A stretch of DNA of 64,000 nucleotides from Vicugna pacos (taxonomy: Eukaryota > Chordata > Mammalia > Artiodactyla > Camelidae). The notes under the pieces were generated by a model. That model ran no database searches, was not told where the DNA came from, and was given only the letters and a program-made list of their open reading frames with translations. The stretch lies in the NCBI RefSeq assembly GCF_048564905.1, contig NC_133012.1, positions 15,781,646 through 15,845,645 of the forward strand, given 5' to 3'. Each line of letters begins with the position of its first letter. Positions within the stretch are counted from its first letter, which is position 1. Positions 36,101-49,360 of this stretch are shown here, in pieces. The translations under genes were made by a program, and so were the position numbers.

Positions 36101-37493
36101 TGAATCCAACCTACTTCTTCTACATGTAAGAAAACTCCGGTCTACAGAGAGTAAGTTATGACTCCTAGCAGAGCCTGTATTGTGTAACTTTAGGAGTCAC
36201 CACTCACACCACATTCTGTGAAAAAGAAACCCTGAGGGTACCAGTTATATTCAAGATGGTGGTAATGGTGCGCTGAGAATCACGCAGTGTAGCAGCCCTG
36301 ATGACTTCCAAGTTCATACAACTATTTAGAGGCAGAACCAAGATTAGAAACTCTTATCTCCAGTGCCTTTGGCTTACTACCATCTTGCCTCATAAAAGCG
36401 TGGGGCCAGGGGAGCAAAATTTAATGGTGCATTTAGGATAAAACCCTATCCTAGACTGTTATCCTCTTTAACACTATTTAACCACCTTAGGTGAAATGGC
36501 ACAAGTACCACAAACGAATCCTGTGTTAAGAACATCAAATATACTTTTTTTAAAAAAAAGAAAAAAGCCTGCAGAAACTAGACACAAGACTAAAGAATAA
36601 AACATTTTGTAAAAAATACTTAAAAGATGTTCTACACCAGTGTAACGTATTGAGTGAATCATCTGTATCCCAAAGCTATGGGTGAAAGCAAGAGTAAGTA
36701 TTTCACGTGTATCATCCAAACCTGAATCCCTATTGTTCTCAAGCTCCCACCGACTACACCAAAGAGGAGGTAAGCAAAGGGACTCTTAATTACAACTGTC
36801 CTGCACACCTGCTAAAACAGAATGATCCGGTCCTGCTTCCTAGTAGAAGAGGCCAGTTCCACCTGTACTGATGTCATACCAAGGAAGTACTTTTGGCTAC
36901 AATTGCTGATGCCAATTAAGATAAGAAAACCAGTACATTCAGTACTGGTCTCAGAAGCAGATTAAATTTTTCTACAAAGAGAAACTGGGCCAAAACCAAA
37001 TACCATATGTTCACCTCTTCTGTAATCCAGTATGACTCAATGATAAAGAAGATCCAGGACAAAGTTAAAACATTTCACATTGTTATTCACTGAATAACCA
37101 GAGTAGTTCTTCCAGGTTCTGAAACTGCACAGCCACCTGTGAGGCATCACCAAGAAACAGAGGGACAAGAGGTAGGGAGAAACAAAATGGACACAAATCT
37201 ATGAAAAAGTAGTGGCTTAGGAACCTCATGAAGATCATACAACAAGACCATTTAATCCATGTAAGAATATCAAAAAGAGATTAAACCTCCAAAGATATGT
37301 TCCTAAGAAAGAGAAACTACCCACTATGAACTAAATTATCCTATCAGTTTGCGAGCATGTGCAACAAACATGCACACACAACTTTTCCCTCCTTTCCCCG
37401 ACTTGATTTGAAAAGATAACTTAGGCTGAAAAAATTCTTTCTCTTTATTCCCTGAGACACCAGTAAGGCTCTAAGAGAAATAAAGGTATACAG
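33129..37493. other. MTUS1 first intron, no gene seen
   Basis: AT-rich, with A-runs at 34300-34325 and 34808-34835 and the (CA)n at 33704. 36100-36380 may hold a faint MIR. No supported coding sequence. Confidence 0.55.
33704..33735. repeat. (CA)n microsatellite
   Basis: About 15 CA units with one G interruption. Confidence 0.9.
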
Positions 37494-38075
37494 TTGTAGG
37501 GGAACAAAATTTGCCAGCCCCAAATGTCTTTTTGGCATGCTGATTATTTCAAGCTGAAAACAATCAAAACCCAAAAGAATCAAAACCTCAGGAAGAAACT
37601 GTGACCTTCCCCTGCAACTGCCTAAAGGAACAAAGATAGCAGACCTGTTGCAGGAAGGGAGCATCAGCATGGATAACCTAGTATGAACTACGTGTGCAGA
37701 TGGGAAAGAACACAGCAAAGTCTGTTTGTTAAAATTCCTCTCTATGTCCCATTATCTCTGCCCGGCAAACATTTATTTACCAAACTACCAAACGTTTGCT
37801 TTTCCATCTCCCTGTCAATGGCCTTCTTCCCCTCTGAGGTCCCAAACCACTCCCCCCCAATACCTTCTTTTGTCTTCAGCTGAAGCAGGTGTTTACAGCG
37901 AGGGCTTCAGCCATTTGGGTGAGTTACTGAGATTGCTGGGTCTCTCCCACGTATCCATGTTACAAACTTCCGTGTGATTTTCTCCTGTGAACCTGTCTCG
38001 TCTCAATTTAATTCTCTGGCCAGCCAGAAGAACCCAGAAGGGTAGAGGGAAATTTATTCCTCCTCGTATTTTATA
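37494..38075 (+). mobile_element. Probable solo LTR fossil, class I (ERV1-like)
   Basis: A LTR-like unit begins TGTAGGGGAACAAAATTTGCC. Its later part (GAGTTACTGAGATTGCTGGG, TCTCTCCCACG, CTTCCGTGTGATTTTCTCC, CCAGCCAGAAGAACCCAG) has the layout of an ERV1 R/U5 region. No internal gag, pol or env region or second LTR accompanies it, so it looks like an old solo LTR with no coding capacity. The subfamily and exact right end are not certain. Confidence 0.6.
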
Positions 38076-39369
38076 CAGAAAGACTAGAAATCAGATCCCA
38101 AGGGGAAAAAATAATGAATTAAACATTACTGGAAATTAATGTCTCTGAACCCAAACTTTTAAAACATTTTGTGATGCTTGAGGTCACTGAACCCAAGTGC
38201 AACAGTAGGGAAGTCTGCAAGAGCCGAGCCAGCCACACAGTCAGCAGGGACAGCCTTCAGGTGCTCTGGGGTTGCTGGAGACTATTCAGAAAGCCCAGGG
38301 TCTGCAACAGTGGCCTTTGTGCACAGACTCAGGGTAAGAAGGTGCACTTGGGTGGAGCGCTGAAACCCAGCAGGGCAGGGACTTCCCAGGAAGAACTGTC
38401 TCATGTCTCTCTCAGCACCTCCGTATTTGACAACTGGCACACGGACATCACACCTAAGCATGCCTGTATCAGCAGCTAGCCTTTCCTAGGCGGGAACTCG
38501 GGCTCCAAGCACACAGCATGCAAGTGGGACTCAGACGCACGCCTGCTCATTCCAGAGCCAGCGCTCTTACCCTGCGTCCCTGTGCACACACCCCTCCTTC
38601 AGCTCCACTCACCTCATCACACAACCTTCAGCTACTCTGCTGGAACAGGCAGTTCTCAAACTATAAGCAGCTTATCTTTTCCACTTCATTTGGAAATTCG
38701 TTTTAACTCAAAGCTAATTTTCCTAGAGTGATGCTATTCATGGTGGCTAAGTTCCTAGGCTGGCCCCCAAACTGATACCCATTTAACTTACAACGTAGGT
38801 ACTAATAGTTCAGAAAGATCTACTTAGCCCTTAACTTAAGTATGAAGACCAAGAAGCTGAACACACGTTAGGGCATTGCTTCAACGGGAGAAAACGCATT
38901 CCATGTCAGTAGACAGAATCAAGAAGTTACTTTCTCTACTTGACTCTGGCTACCATCCTCAGTCTCAGGCCTCAGAAGAGAGTTGGGGCTGGAGGAAACA
39001 AAAATTGGAGAAAGTTTTCTCCCTTTCTAAAACATAGACAAAAGGACAGAGGGAATCTCATTCTCCATCCTGCCCCCTCCCTTTACAATCCTAAGAGGGG
39101 GAAAAGGCCTCAGGCCTTCCTCGCTTCAGTCAGGCAGGTGGAGTGGCCCACGTGCTCTGTGTGTACAAGAGCCAACTTGAAGATCCTAAGAGCAAATTTC
39201 TACTTCAAGAGATAAAACCTGTAATATTTCAACATCGTCCACCAAAACAGAGAAAAGCTTCCCCCCCAACTTTCAATCCAACCTTCTTAAGAATAATACA
39301 TACATACATGCAAGAGAGCTAAAATACAGGACTGTGAAACAAAGCTAAGGAGCAGAAAACTTAACTCAA
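38076..39369. other. MTUS1 first intron, no gene seen
   Basis: Between the LTR fossil and the L1. Open frames of 60-102 codons have no family resemblance. Confidence 0.55.
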
Positions 39370-40214
39370 AAGGTAACCCCATATGAGCAAAGGACTTGGA
39401 AGAGGCATTTCTCCAAAGAAGATATGCAAATAGCCAGTGAAAGGATGTTTAACGTTATCAGCCTTCTGGGAAATGCAAGTCAAAACTATGAGATATCCTA
39501 TCACATGCATTAGTGTGGCCACTGTCAAAATGTTGGCAAGGATGCGAAGAATTTGGAACCTTCTTGCATTGCTGAGGGGGGTGTAAGATGGTGCAGCAGC
39601 TGTGGAAAACAGTTCGGTGGTTCTTCAAAAAGTTAAACACAGAATCACCATACAACCTTGCATTCCACTCCTAGGTGTATAATCAAGAGGATCAAAATCA
39701 GGGACTCTAACGGATATCTGTACACCCATGTTCACATCAGTATTATCCACAGTAACTGAAAGGTGGAAGCACCCAAGAGTCCATCGACAGATGACTGGAC
39801 ACACTGAATGAGACAGATTAAAAACAATGGAATATTATTTGGCCATAAAAAGAAGTAATATTTTAATACTAATTAATGCTATAAAGAGACCTTGAAAACA
39901 TGCTAAATGAAATAAACCAGACACAAAAGAACAAATCTGGTATGATTCCTCTTACATGAGGTAACTAGAATAGGCAAATTCAGAGACAGAAGGTAGAATA
40001 GAGGTTACCAGGAGCTGGTGAGAACACTGAATGGGAAATTATTCCTTAATGATTTCAAAGTTTCTGTTTGGGATGATGAAGAATTCTGGAACTAGACAGT
40101 GGTGATGGTTACACAACATTGTGAATGTCCCAAATGTCACTGAATCATATGTTTTAAAATGGTTAAAATGGTAAATTGTGTTATGTATATTTTACCATAT
40201 TAATAAAAAAAAAA
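39370..40214 (+). mobile_element. L1 3' end with poly-A
   Basis: Starts with GAGCAAAGGACTTGGAAGAGG and follows the L1 ORF2-end to 3'UTR order (GGGAAATGCAAGTCAAAAC, GGTGCAGCAGCTGTGGAAAAC, TGGAATATTATTTGGCC, GGTTAAAATGGTAAATTGTG), ending in an A-run at 40205-40214. Confidence 0.88.
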
Positions 40215-41449
40215 GGACAACACCACAAACTAGAAGAACAGAGCTAACAGCTTAAGTTCATTGCTATCTCAACTTTCCCAAGGTACAGAATAGGAGAAAG
40301 GTACTACACCACGTACCTTAGACCTTCGGGCTGCCAGATCTGAAACGTTAAATCCACAATGGAGGGGTCTACACTACAGCGCTCTCCACCACACCAACCA
40401 CTGTGCCCCCTACAGCTGCCCAGTAGTTCTTCTGAGCCTCACAGTCACAGAGAAAGCAGCCATTTGTACCTGTAAAGAGATACTCTTAGTTTGCAAGCTC
40501 TGTTGTTAAAATCTTCATTTAAATTCTCACTCTAGCCACATTAGAGTCATAAAAGAGACACATGATTTCAGAGAAGGGTAAAATTATGATAGTAACCAGG
40601 GCACAGCTGCTGACAAAGATTTTTAGATGAGGCTGTTCGAGATGCAGACGGCGGCGGCCAGGACAGACATCCAGACCCACAGCCAACAGACACTGGGCAG
40701 GTCCCTGGAGAGCTCCGGTGTGGACTCCAGGTGAGCAGCCTGACCAGCCTCAGGGACTCCAGCCAGGGCCTAAAGCTCACAGCGAGCACAAGGCACACAA
40801 CCCGGCACTGGTCGCGAAACTTAGGAACAGTCCTCTCGGCAGACCTTTCAGACTTAAATCCGGGTGCTCAGGTTCCTACTGGGGCCCCCAACCATCCAGC
40901 ACCAGTGTCGATACTGTTTCCAGACAAAGGCAGACGCAACTACCTCTACGTGGAGTACTCCCACTCAAAGCCCACGGGACAAGCCACTCCTTCTCTGCGG
41001 TTAAAATAATTTCAACTTGACTCCATGTTTCTGAGAATAAGCACTTCCAATAAATTTCATTGTATTTTAAAGAAGTCTGGGGCACCATGCTTACACAAAC
41101 AAAGCAAGTATTCAGTAAACATTGACTGTAAGCCAGATTTTCTCAGCTGTTCATTAAATATCCCTCATAGGTAATGGAGCAAAACAAAGAAGTGGTAAAT
41201 AATTATCTTTAATACCTAAACAATATAAAAAACAGATATGTGTACCATCCCCACGGACCCCTCCTCTTTTAAGATGTAAATGTAATTGCTCTCTTGGACA
41301 GTAATTTCAACAGCCCTAAAAATGCCCTTTATGTATCCTTACTTAAAATGGAAAACCTTAAGGGTGGGCTCAAGTCACCTCCTTTCTCTGACCACAGCCC
41401 CTTTTACTCCCTGGGGTGGCTCCACTATATGAACTAGCCCTGGTGTAGA
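40215..41449. other. MTUS1 first intron, no gene seen
   Basis: 40620-41000 is somewhat GC-rich with overlapping 90-100-codon frames in several frames, which argues for composition, not coding. Confidence 0.55.
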
Positions 41450-42180
41450 CGCCTACCTCAAATGGGGTCAGATTCTCTCTCCCTAGCATTTGGATTCGAA
41501 AGAGACACCTCCCTCATGTGGCTTCAGAGGCACTATCTTTATCCTCCGAAACTCACAGGCTGCTTCTTGGCAAATGCCTCTGCTGGATTCTTCCCTGACC
41601 AGCCTCCACTGTGGGGAGCAAGGCGGAGCTCAGCCCTTAACCCCTTCTCTTCCTAACTCGTTGTCTCATTATAAATACACTCTGAGAACAACTCCCACAA
41701 GCGTATCTCTAGCCCTGATCTTTCCCTAAAGCTCCATATTTTAATACCCAACTGTCAATTCAACACCCATATGTGCATATACCTAATAGGTACCTCAAAC
41801 CTTCTGCACCTGGAAGAGAACTCTGGGCTTCTAGACCCCACCAGCTTCCTTCTTGCCCCAGTGCTCCTTACTCTCCATGAAAGACACCACTAGGCACCCA
41901 CAACCCAGCTGTCAGCCTGTTGCTTCCTCGCTTTCCCTCTCACCCCAGCAGCTCCTACATAGGGGCTACCTTCAAAACACATCCCAAATGCAACCGTTTC
42001 TCACCCAGGTCCCAGCCACTACTGTCTCCCCGCTGAAGAACTAATTGAGCCAATTAGCCTCTTGCCTCCTTACCGTACATTCTCCACATTGCAACCAGAA
42101 TGACCCTTCTGAATGTAAGTGAGCTCATGCAACAACCCTCAGAGCCCTCTGATCTCTCATCACACTTAGGAGGAAAAAAA
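41450..42180 (+). mobile_element. L2 3' region
   Basis: Clear L2 block order: CCAACTGTCAATTCAACACC, CTAATAGGTACCTCAAACC, CACTACTGTCTCCCC, AATTAGCCTCTTGCCTCC, GCAACCAGAATGACCC and ACAACCCTCAGAGCCCTCTG. Confidence 0.8.
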
Positions 42181-44639
42181 TAGACCTACTGGTCTAGAAC
42201 AACAATTAGCAACAAATTAGCCTTTGTGCTAAAGGTGACAAGAAATATCTTCATAGGCAAGGGTGTTCTCGCCGTCATCTCCGAATCAGACGATGGTGCT
42301 TAAATTTAACAGTCAACTCTGAGATGCAGTGGAAGAATCCTTGAAATAAATGACTGCCCATTTCTCAATCAATGAGCATGTGATCAAACAAAACACTCTC
42401 CACCCCTCAGCCACTTGGACCTACACAACCACCTGAAGGCTGGGAGGGAAAAGAGTGCTTTTGGCCTTGTGACCACTAATTGTTTAAAATTTCTAATGTA
42501 AATAGAAAACCAGAAGTCCCTAAAATAAACATTGAGTTTTGAATAGGTTATACCCAAACAGAAGACAGCCACCTTTCTGAAGAGATGCTTTTGTGTCTGA
42601 CTTTGAGCCTGAAGTTTCTTCCAGCCCACATAATTTCAACATAAAATGTGCACCATATGTATCCAAAGAGTTATTAATAAGTGTGTTAAACAATGCTCCC
42701 AGAAGCATCCATTTAAAATGTACAGGGCTTTGTTTGAATGACCTGTTGTCTGCAAGTTTTCGAACAACGCCTCCCTTTGTGCTCCCAGGCAGTATAGGAA
42801 ACAAGGGCCGTTACTGTTTCCATTCCTCACACCTACCATGGCTCACAGTGAATACAAAATATTTTCTTGCACATTAGAAACATCTAGACGTATATCCCAC
42901 CAAGTCTCATAAAAAGAATAATCTCCAATATTTACTTTCACTGTTCCTAAGGTTTTCAGAAAGTCAATCACTGAAATTGTTACCTTCCCCTCCACAAGCC
43001 GGGAAGAAAATCCTCAGGCCCCCTCCCCTGTTCACACCTGCCTTCAGACACAGCCTCCTCACAGGACTGCCTCCTTTGGCAGCCGGACAGCCTCGCAGAG
43101 GCTGTGAGCCATTCGGGCCCTCATCCTAAACTGAGACTATTTTTAGGTCAGTGGCCCCTCTCTGATTGCAAACTTGGCCCTGGATCATCATGAGGCAATC
43201 TTTAGAGAGAAACCCTTCAGAAGCCAGGCAAGTCTCAGAAGGATTAGCAACACTCCTCTGCTAACACAGCAAGAATCTGCCAAGGGCTGCAAAGCAGAAT
43301 GCCCTTCAAGGACAGCGGGGTCACAACCTTCATGGTGCAACCCACAGTGCCCGTGGTTTCATCAGGTTAAAAAAAAAAAATTTTGAAACATTTCCTACTC
43401 TTACGAGAATTTTAACCCATGTGCCAGGATACTTTAAACAACTCAGGGATGACATTTTTTTTTTCCTGGAATATGTCCAGCAGCAACTTTGAGATTTCAG
43501 ATTTGTGTTGTAAAGAGGTAAGTATTCATAAAAAAAAAATTCAAAGAAAATTTTAGTCACCTTTCAAAAAAAGAACAGCATACCAAGTCAGTGTAGTAAG
43601 TTAAATATCCCCTAGTGCTATTTATAAAAATAACCATATACTATAGCTTCTATAATTGGAACAGGCCCACCAGAAACACTAAATATATCCTATGTCAAAA
43701 GTCTGCACCATCTACTGCTACACCTCTATAAAAGACAACTATAGCAACAGGAATTTCAAGTTAAATGTTTGATTGGTTTTTCCATCTCACCACTCAAACG
43801 TAGCATAAGAATCTCAAACCAGATTTGAATGTTTTAACAACTGAGTAAATATCAAGGGAGAGCACATATCAAAAATACAGGGGAAAATAATTTGCATATT
43901 TCGTCTTACACCTTTCCTCCAAAGACATCAAGCCAAATCAAAATTGACCTCTTTCATCCATCCCCAACTTGGATTTTGTAAAGAACTGTTCAAATGTTTT
44001 CTGAACCAACAAGTTTACAGTGTCAAAAATATTTGCTCTCCAGGCTTCTACTGATAACATTAAATGAAGACCTCATGAAAATGTTGAGTATCACGCAGGC
44101 TCCAGTATTTGAAAAGACAAGTTGGCTTGACTCAGAGCTGCAGATTCAAGGAATAAAGAAAATTCACTCAGTGGTCCTGGTGGTATCAATTAGCATCTGC
44201 TTAATGGGAGCCCCCATCCCCGGAATCTCAGCCAGGTAACCTCCCCTCCATCCACTCAGCAGTTTCAGGAAGGCAAAGGAATACAACGTGGAGCTCAGGC
44301 AGCAAGAAATCATCCAACTCCTCTCTTTTACCCTCATAAGCAGAACAAAATCTCACTCCTCCAAAACTGGCTATTTTTTGTATTTCTCAGATAGGAGTGG
44401 AGGAAGAGGAAGTCTGTGGGATCTTACACTCTTTCCTCAAAAGACTTGGCGGAATAGATGGTATATTAAAAAAAAAGACATTGAATATGATTATTGTTGT
44501 ACTATAGAAGAACTTGGAAATCCACAAATTGGGCTCCTATAGCTTTATATTTCTAAGGCTAACGTGTTTAATGCCAAGTTTTTAGCTCCATGAAAATGGC
44601 CTAAATCTGGCTCCTAATTGAATGACAGCCTGACTGTGA
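42181..44639. other. MTUS1 first intron, repeat-poor stretch
   Basis: 42230-43160 has little recognisable repeat sequence and may include conserved non-coding DNA. An A-run sits at 43369-43380. Confidence 0.45.
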
Positions 44640-44776
44640 CAGTCTTTAAAATCATTTGTTTATGAAAATCAATCAATTATATATAAAATAGATAAACAAC
44701 AAGGTCCTATTGTATAGCACAGGGAACTATATTCAATACATTATAGTAGCCTATAATGAAAAAGTATGTGAAAAGG

Positions 44777-44818
<42 letters not shown>
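44640..44818 (+). mobile_element. L1 3' tail running into (CA)n
   Basis: ATAAAATAGATAAACAACAAGG and AGCACAGGGAACTATATTCAA are the cetartiodactyl-type L1 3' tail. The expected remainder of the tail is replaced by a (CA)n tract at 44780-44817. Confidence 0.75.
44780..44817. repeat. (CA)n microsatellite
   Basis: An uninterrupted run of about 18 CA units adjoining the L1 tail. Confidence 0.92.
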
Positions 44819-45500
44819 GTTTCCCACTCTCTAGGAAGATGGAGGAGGACCAGAGAGAAAGCCATAAGCAAAAGGAAGTGCTAAGACTGCCAACGGATCA
44901 GGAAAGGCCCGGGACACATCGAGGAAGGGTCAGTGTATGCTTGACCCCTCCCCTGAAGCAGAAACAGACCACAGAAGCCAGCACACACGAAAGCCCCCTG
45001 GGATACACATGCCAGAGGCACCTGAAGACCAGCCGTGATGAGCAGCCTCAGCAGAAGATCTGGAAGGCAGCACCTGGCCCAGACCACCCTCACCCACTGC
45101 TACGATGGTATGATGCTTACAAAGCTCCTCCAGGACCCAGGAACCATCCCAGAAGTGGTACACAGGGCAGGGAGGAAGACAGTCTGAGAGAACAGCCCTG
45201 GAGAGGACGTTTGAACTGATCGAACGTAACCACACACAGTGGGGACGGCTCATCTTCGGGAACACGGAAAGTGTGCGGGGAGAATTCAGCGCAGCCTACC
45301 ACATGTCACCACAGCTCTTAGCATTACTTAGGGACTCACCTACTTCAAAACAGTGCAACCCATTTCATATCAAGGTCCACTTTTCAAAAAGAAAATCGAA
45401 ATAGAATTCTATTTAAAGACTCTTCCCTAATAAAATTGACAAGTGTCGTGGAGCGAGGCTGACCTAATACCTAAAAAACCATCTGAGGCTTCTGAATGTC
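44819..45500. other. Unclassified GC-richer block in first intron
   Basis: Lies between two L1 tail pieces. A 169-codon plus-strand frame begins inside the L1/CA repeat, so its start is not that of a gene, and a 111-codon minus frame overlaps it. No domain recognised. Confidence 0.5.
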
Positions 45501-45518
45501 AAAAAGACGTTAGAGACA

Positions 45519-45582
45519 CAACATTGTAAAATGGCTATAACTCAATTAAAAAATGTTAAAAAAAAAAAAGAAAAAGAAAAAG
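45519..45582 (+). mobile_element. Hyper-truncated L1 insertion (about 64 bp)
   Basis: Only the last bases of the L1 3' end (CAACATTGTAAAATGG, CTCAATTAAAAAA) and an A-rich tail (with AAAAAG repeats) are present. Eighteen-base duplications flank it: AAAAAGACGTTAGAGACA at 45501-45518 and AAAAAGATGTTAGAGACA at 45583-45600, differing by one base at a CpG. Confidence 0.8.
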
Positions 45583-45600
45583 AAAAAGATGTTAGAGACA

Positions 45601-48359
45601 ACACTGTGTAAACACAGTATTCAGTGCACCAAGACACTGAGAAGGCGGGGGCTGCTGTCAGGTCCCAAATGCCCGCCCACAGTCGGCCAGTGCGCGGGGC
45701 CAGGACGGGGAAGCGCACCGTGACCACTTCCACAGACACAGACAACATCAGCACATAGCACTTCAAAGCCCACGAAGTGTCCTCACTGTCAACCTCCCTA
45801 GGGGACAGACAGGTCCCAAAACAGCCACCTTCCTCCCCTTTTAGATGCTAAACCCGATGTTTCCAGAAATTCGGTACCTTATCCAAGAAACAGAGTTAAT
45901 AAACTGCAATGGACATTAACCCAGTTCAACTCTCCTCTTCACAGGAACGAAATCAGCTACCATCTGGTGGCTCTACACAGCTACAGACCCACGGCTGCCC
46001 GGGCACGGAGGGCAGGCTTTACTCACGGAGCTCCCGCATTTACTCAGGAACTGGGTTACCCACCTTGGGCCAGCCCAAAATATTCCTGGCCTCGTTTTTC
46101 TCATATATGTAACAGTAACATTCCATCCCATAGGATTATTTTCAGAGTTACATGAAATTTGGGGGAAGTTTCTAACACACACAACTGTTAGTTGTTACTG
46201 CAGTACTGTCGTGTAAAACGAGCATGATTATAACCCTCACTTTATTGCTGACCAATGCTAGCAACTTGTTCACATGATTGAAAGAACTTTTCTGGACATG
46301 TTATTACACAGATGCATATTTGTCAAAACTCGTAACTGTGCACTTAGGCCAAAGGCATTTCATGGTACTTAATTTTATCTCAAATTTTTTCCCGCAGATC
46401 ACGTGGCCTATAAACAGAAGTATATATTCCAGAACACATCCATTAATTCAGGTTGGAACCTAAAGCTGTTTTTCCTGGTTTTTGTTCTGTAATCCACTTT
46501 CCAATTAAACCTTCCTACCCAGCTGAAAACGTCTGTGGTGACTACACCCACTATCACTTTTGTCTGATCTCATGGACATCAAACTTGCTCTACTTACTCG
46601 GATTTTTACATTTTACTGGTACCTTCTGAGTATATTTACCTAGACCCTCCTAGAGGAGTAAGTCTCTGGCCACGACCCTACAGGGCACTATGGCCCCAGA
46701 CCTAAATAGTCACCTTGAAAAGTAGGTCAGGACCATGTACTGGGAGCCTACAACCCAAACCAATAGACTCTTGAGAATCTAAAATATTCTCTTGGTCTGA
46801 GTCAGCATTTCTTCAACTTTTTGGAGCAATTAAATATAAAGCACTCTTCTAAGTCTGTCTGATAAGGGAAGTGAACAAAATTAAATTCTTGCTTCTGTGG
46901 ATATTATATCACATTGTAGATAATTTTCACAATTTCATTAAAAAGTAAGACTTCTCATGAAAATCGGTTAAAGAGAGAGAGAATCACAACAGTGAGACTA
47001 AGTTCCAGGATGGCACTGAGCCAATACCGAAAGGACTGTCTCCATGAAGGCAAACAACTAAAACCAAAGCACCATTTACACGCCATGCCTGTCAAAGGCC
47101 ACTGTCAAGTTTGTACAATTGGGCTAAAGAAATGGTCTGATATAAAAACTCCGCATTCTTTTTGTTTATAAATGATGTACAGCTACTTAAAGAAATTATC
47201 CAAAAAGCAGCCGGGGTTCTTTGAGGGAAATGGTGATAGACCAGGTGCGCAGCATAAGAGTTCAAAGCTAAAATAAAATCTTTTCCTGAAGGTGTTAAAC
47301 GACCATGAGCAGCTCCTTGTTCAGGATCTTTCAGACACTTTCCATCTCTCTCCAAAGTCCATCTGGCTAAAAGGAAATAATTTTCCATTTGAATCATGCC
47401 AAGACCAAATGAAAAATGTTACTACGTGTATGTGGTTACACAAGTTGGCACCTCACAGTGTATCTCCCAACCTTCATTAAACATCAACTTCCTGTAACCT
47501 TTACTTAAGAATGATTATCTACGTTAGGCTTTCCACTAGCAAATAAGGATGTCTTAACAGAAGGCCCATGGAGGTACATACCTAATTCATAGGGGCAGCC
47601 CAAGAAGAGCCACACACTTTAAAGAAGCCCACTTTCTAAGTCTTAACACCGTATATTCCTTAGAAGTCACTTTAGTAATAAGAACCATTGACCCTTAGGG
47701 CTAGAAACCATGGCTGATACCCAGGGTGTAACTGTGGTTTTATGCAACATTCTCTTCCCAGTTGTGACTGACAAGAGGCCTCACCTCCAAGTTAAATTTC
47801 TACCTGGGATAAACTCCATCTGCCCAAGAATTACCTGCCTCCATGAAGCCTAAAATAAGGAAACAGGATTCAAAATTTCCACAGGAAATGTTTCAGAACG
47901 ACAAATATTAGTCCTTAATCAACATGCACGACCTTGGACTACTATCTGTAAAATGGGTATGTTTTACAATGTATTGTACAATCAAATGATTCAGATGATT
48001 GTTCAAAGGCATCTTATTAGGTTCTTTTTGAAAAAGCAGTCTGAAAACAATTAATTCTTACAGAAATGTAATATATAATGGTAATGATCTGTAACTGTCA
48101 ATTTTCCAGTTTTGCTACTAATTGCAATGGTTTACAAGATTTAACATTCTGTTTTATGCTCTGTGGTTAGAAAATGGGAAAACAACAAACCATAATTCTA
48201 AGCTAAGTCATCTGAAATTTTACATGTCCAAGCTACTGCATGCCTTTGATCCCATCTCAGCATCACTGTGAAGAAATCTCTACCAACAGTAACTTATTAC
48301 TGCTTATGGCATTAGAAGTAGTCAAGTAACAGCATCATATCTGGGGTAGGGGATGGACG
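45601..48359. other. MTUS1 first intron, no gene seen
   Basis: Single-copy looking apart from a possible faint MIR near 47930-48000. The 101-codon minus frame at 47092-47397 is unsupported. Confidence 0.55.
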
Positions 48360-48560
48360 AAGAGGGAAGATCTGGGTCCCACTCCTGGTTCCTTAACTTA
48401 CTCATCAGAATATGAAACATTTATCCAAAGAGTTCTGGCCCTCAATTTCCTCCTGTCTAAAATGGAACTCTCACGACCTGCCCTGTCCACCCCACAGGGC
48501 TGATGTGATCATTGAATGAAAATGTCCTTAATGTCATACTTCCAAGGTAGTTTCCAGACA
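48360..48560 (+). mobile_element. MIR SINE fragment
   Basis: CTGGTTCCTTAACTTACTC, CCCTCAATTTCCTCCTGTC and CCCACAGGGCTGATGTGATC follow the MIR order. Confidence 0.6.
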
Positions 48561-48611
48561 CATACGGTGTTATTATTTCACCTGGTCTGAAAGATGAAAA
48601 TTCAGAATTGC

Positions 48612-48650
48612 CTTAATAATAATAATAATAATATACATATATATATGAAT
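48612..48650. repeat. (AAT)n / (TA)n microsatellite
   Basis: About six ATA/AAT units followed by TATATATA. Confidence 0.85.
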
Positions 48651-49139
48651 GGTAACATTTAAAACCAAAACTCTTAAATATGAATGTTGTTGGACTAAGT
48701 TACAGGTTGAAAATTAGAAAAGAAAACGGCAATACTTTAAAATCCACAAGAATTTTACTGGTTCAAAGTGATGACTCAATTCTGAGTGCTTTCAGAATGT
48801 GCTGACAACGAACTGGCAACATAATTTACTGACTTTAGTGAAGATGGAAGCATCTAATTTAAAAAAAATACGGCTCAAATATAACAAAACATCAGCGACT
48901 CAACTAAATGCACAAGAAAACCAAGAGGTGACAAAAGTGGAGTCAAAGAATAAATCTTCTCAACTGGTATAAACCAATTCTTTTAAGGATGAGGGAAAGT
49001 TAGCAGGATCCTGCACCTGGAATTTGGTTCCTGACAGAGCACCAGAGGATCCAAGCAACACTCCTGAAGTTGAGTGGAGAAAATTAATGAAACTTCCTAT
49101 CCCTGAATCAGAAGAGGTTTAAAACAAGAAACAAGGAAG

Positions 49140-49360
49140 ATGATTAGCATTTACATATACCTTGCATAACAACTTTGGCACTGTGGCAGAACACCTCCAG
49201 GAGACAGGACCCCCACTGTCCTGAGGAGGCAACTGGGTTGCAAAGGCAAGGACATAACTTATCCAAAGCCTTGCAGCTAACACTGAAGAGCTCAGACATG
49301 AACTCAGCTTGGTCCAACTTCAAAGTCCACATGCTCTCTACTGCATTCCTGTACCAAATG
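49140..49360 (-). mobile_element. MIR SINE fragment
   Basis: GGACATAACTTATCCAAAGCC, GCAGCTAACACTGAAGAGC and CACATGCTCTCTACTGCATTCC are the complement of MIR. The 94-codon frame across it is accidental. Confidence 0.7.

Noticed and set aside
44710-45219. 169-codon plus-strand frame
   Set aside because: Its start lies in an L1 tail and it runs through a (CA)n repeat giving a Thr-His run; no family match.
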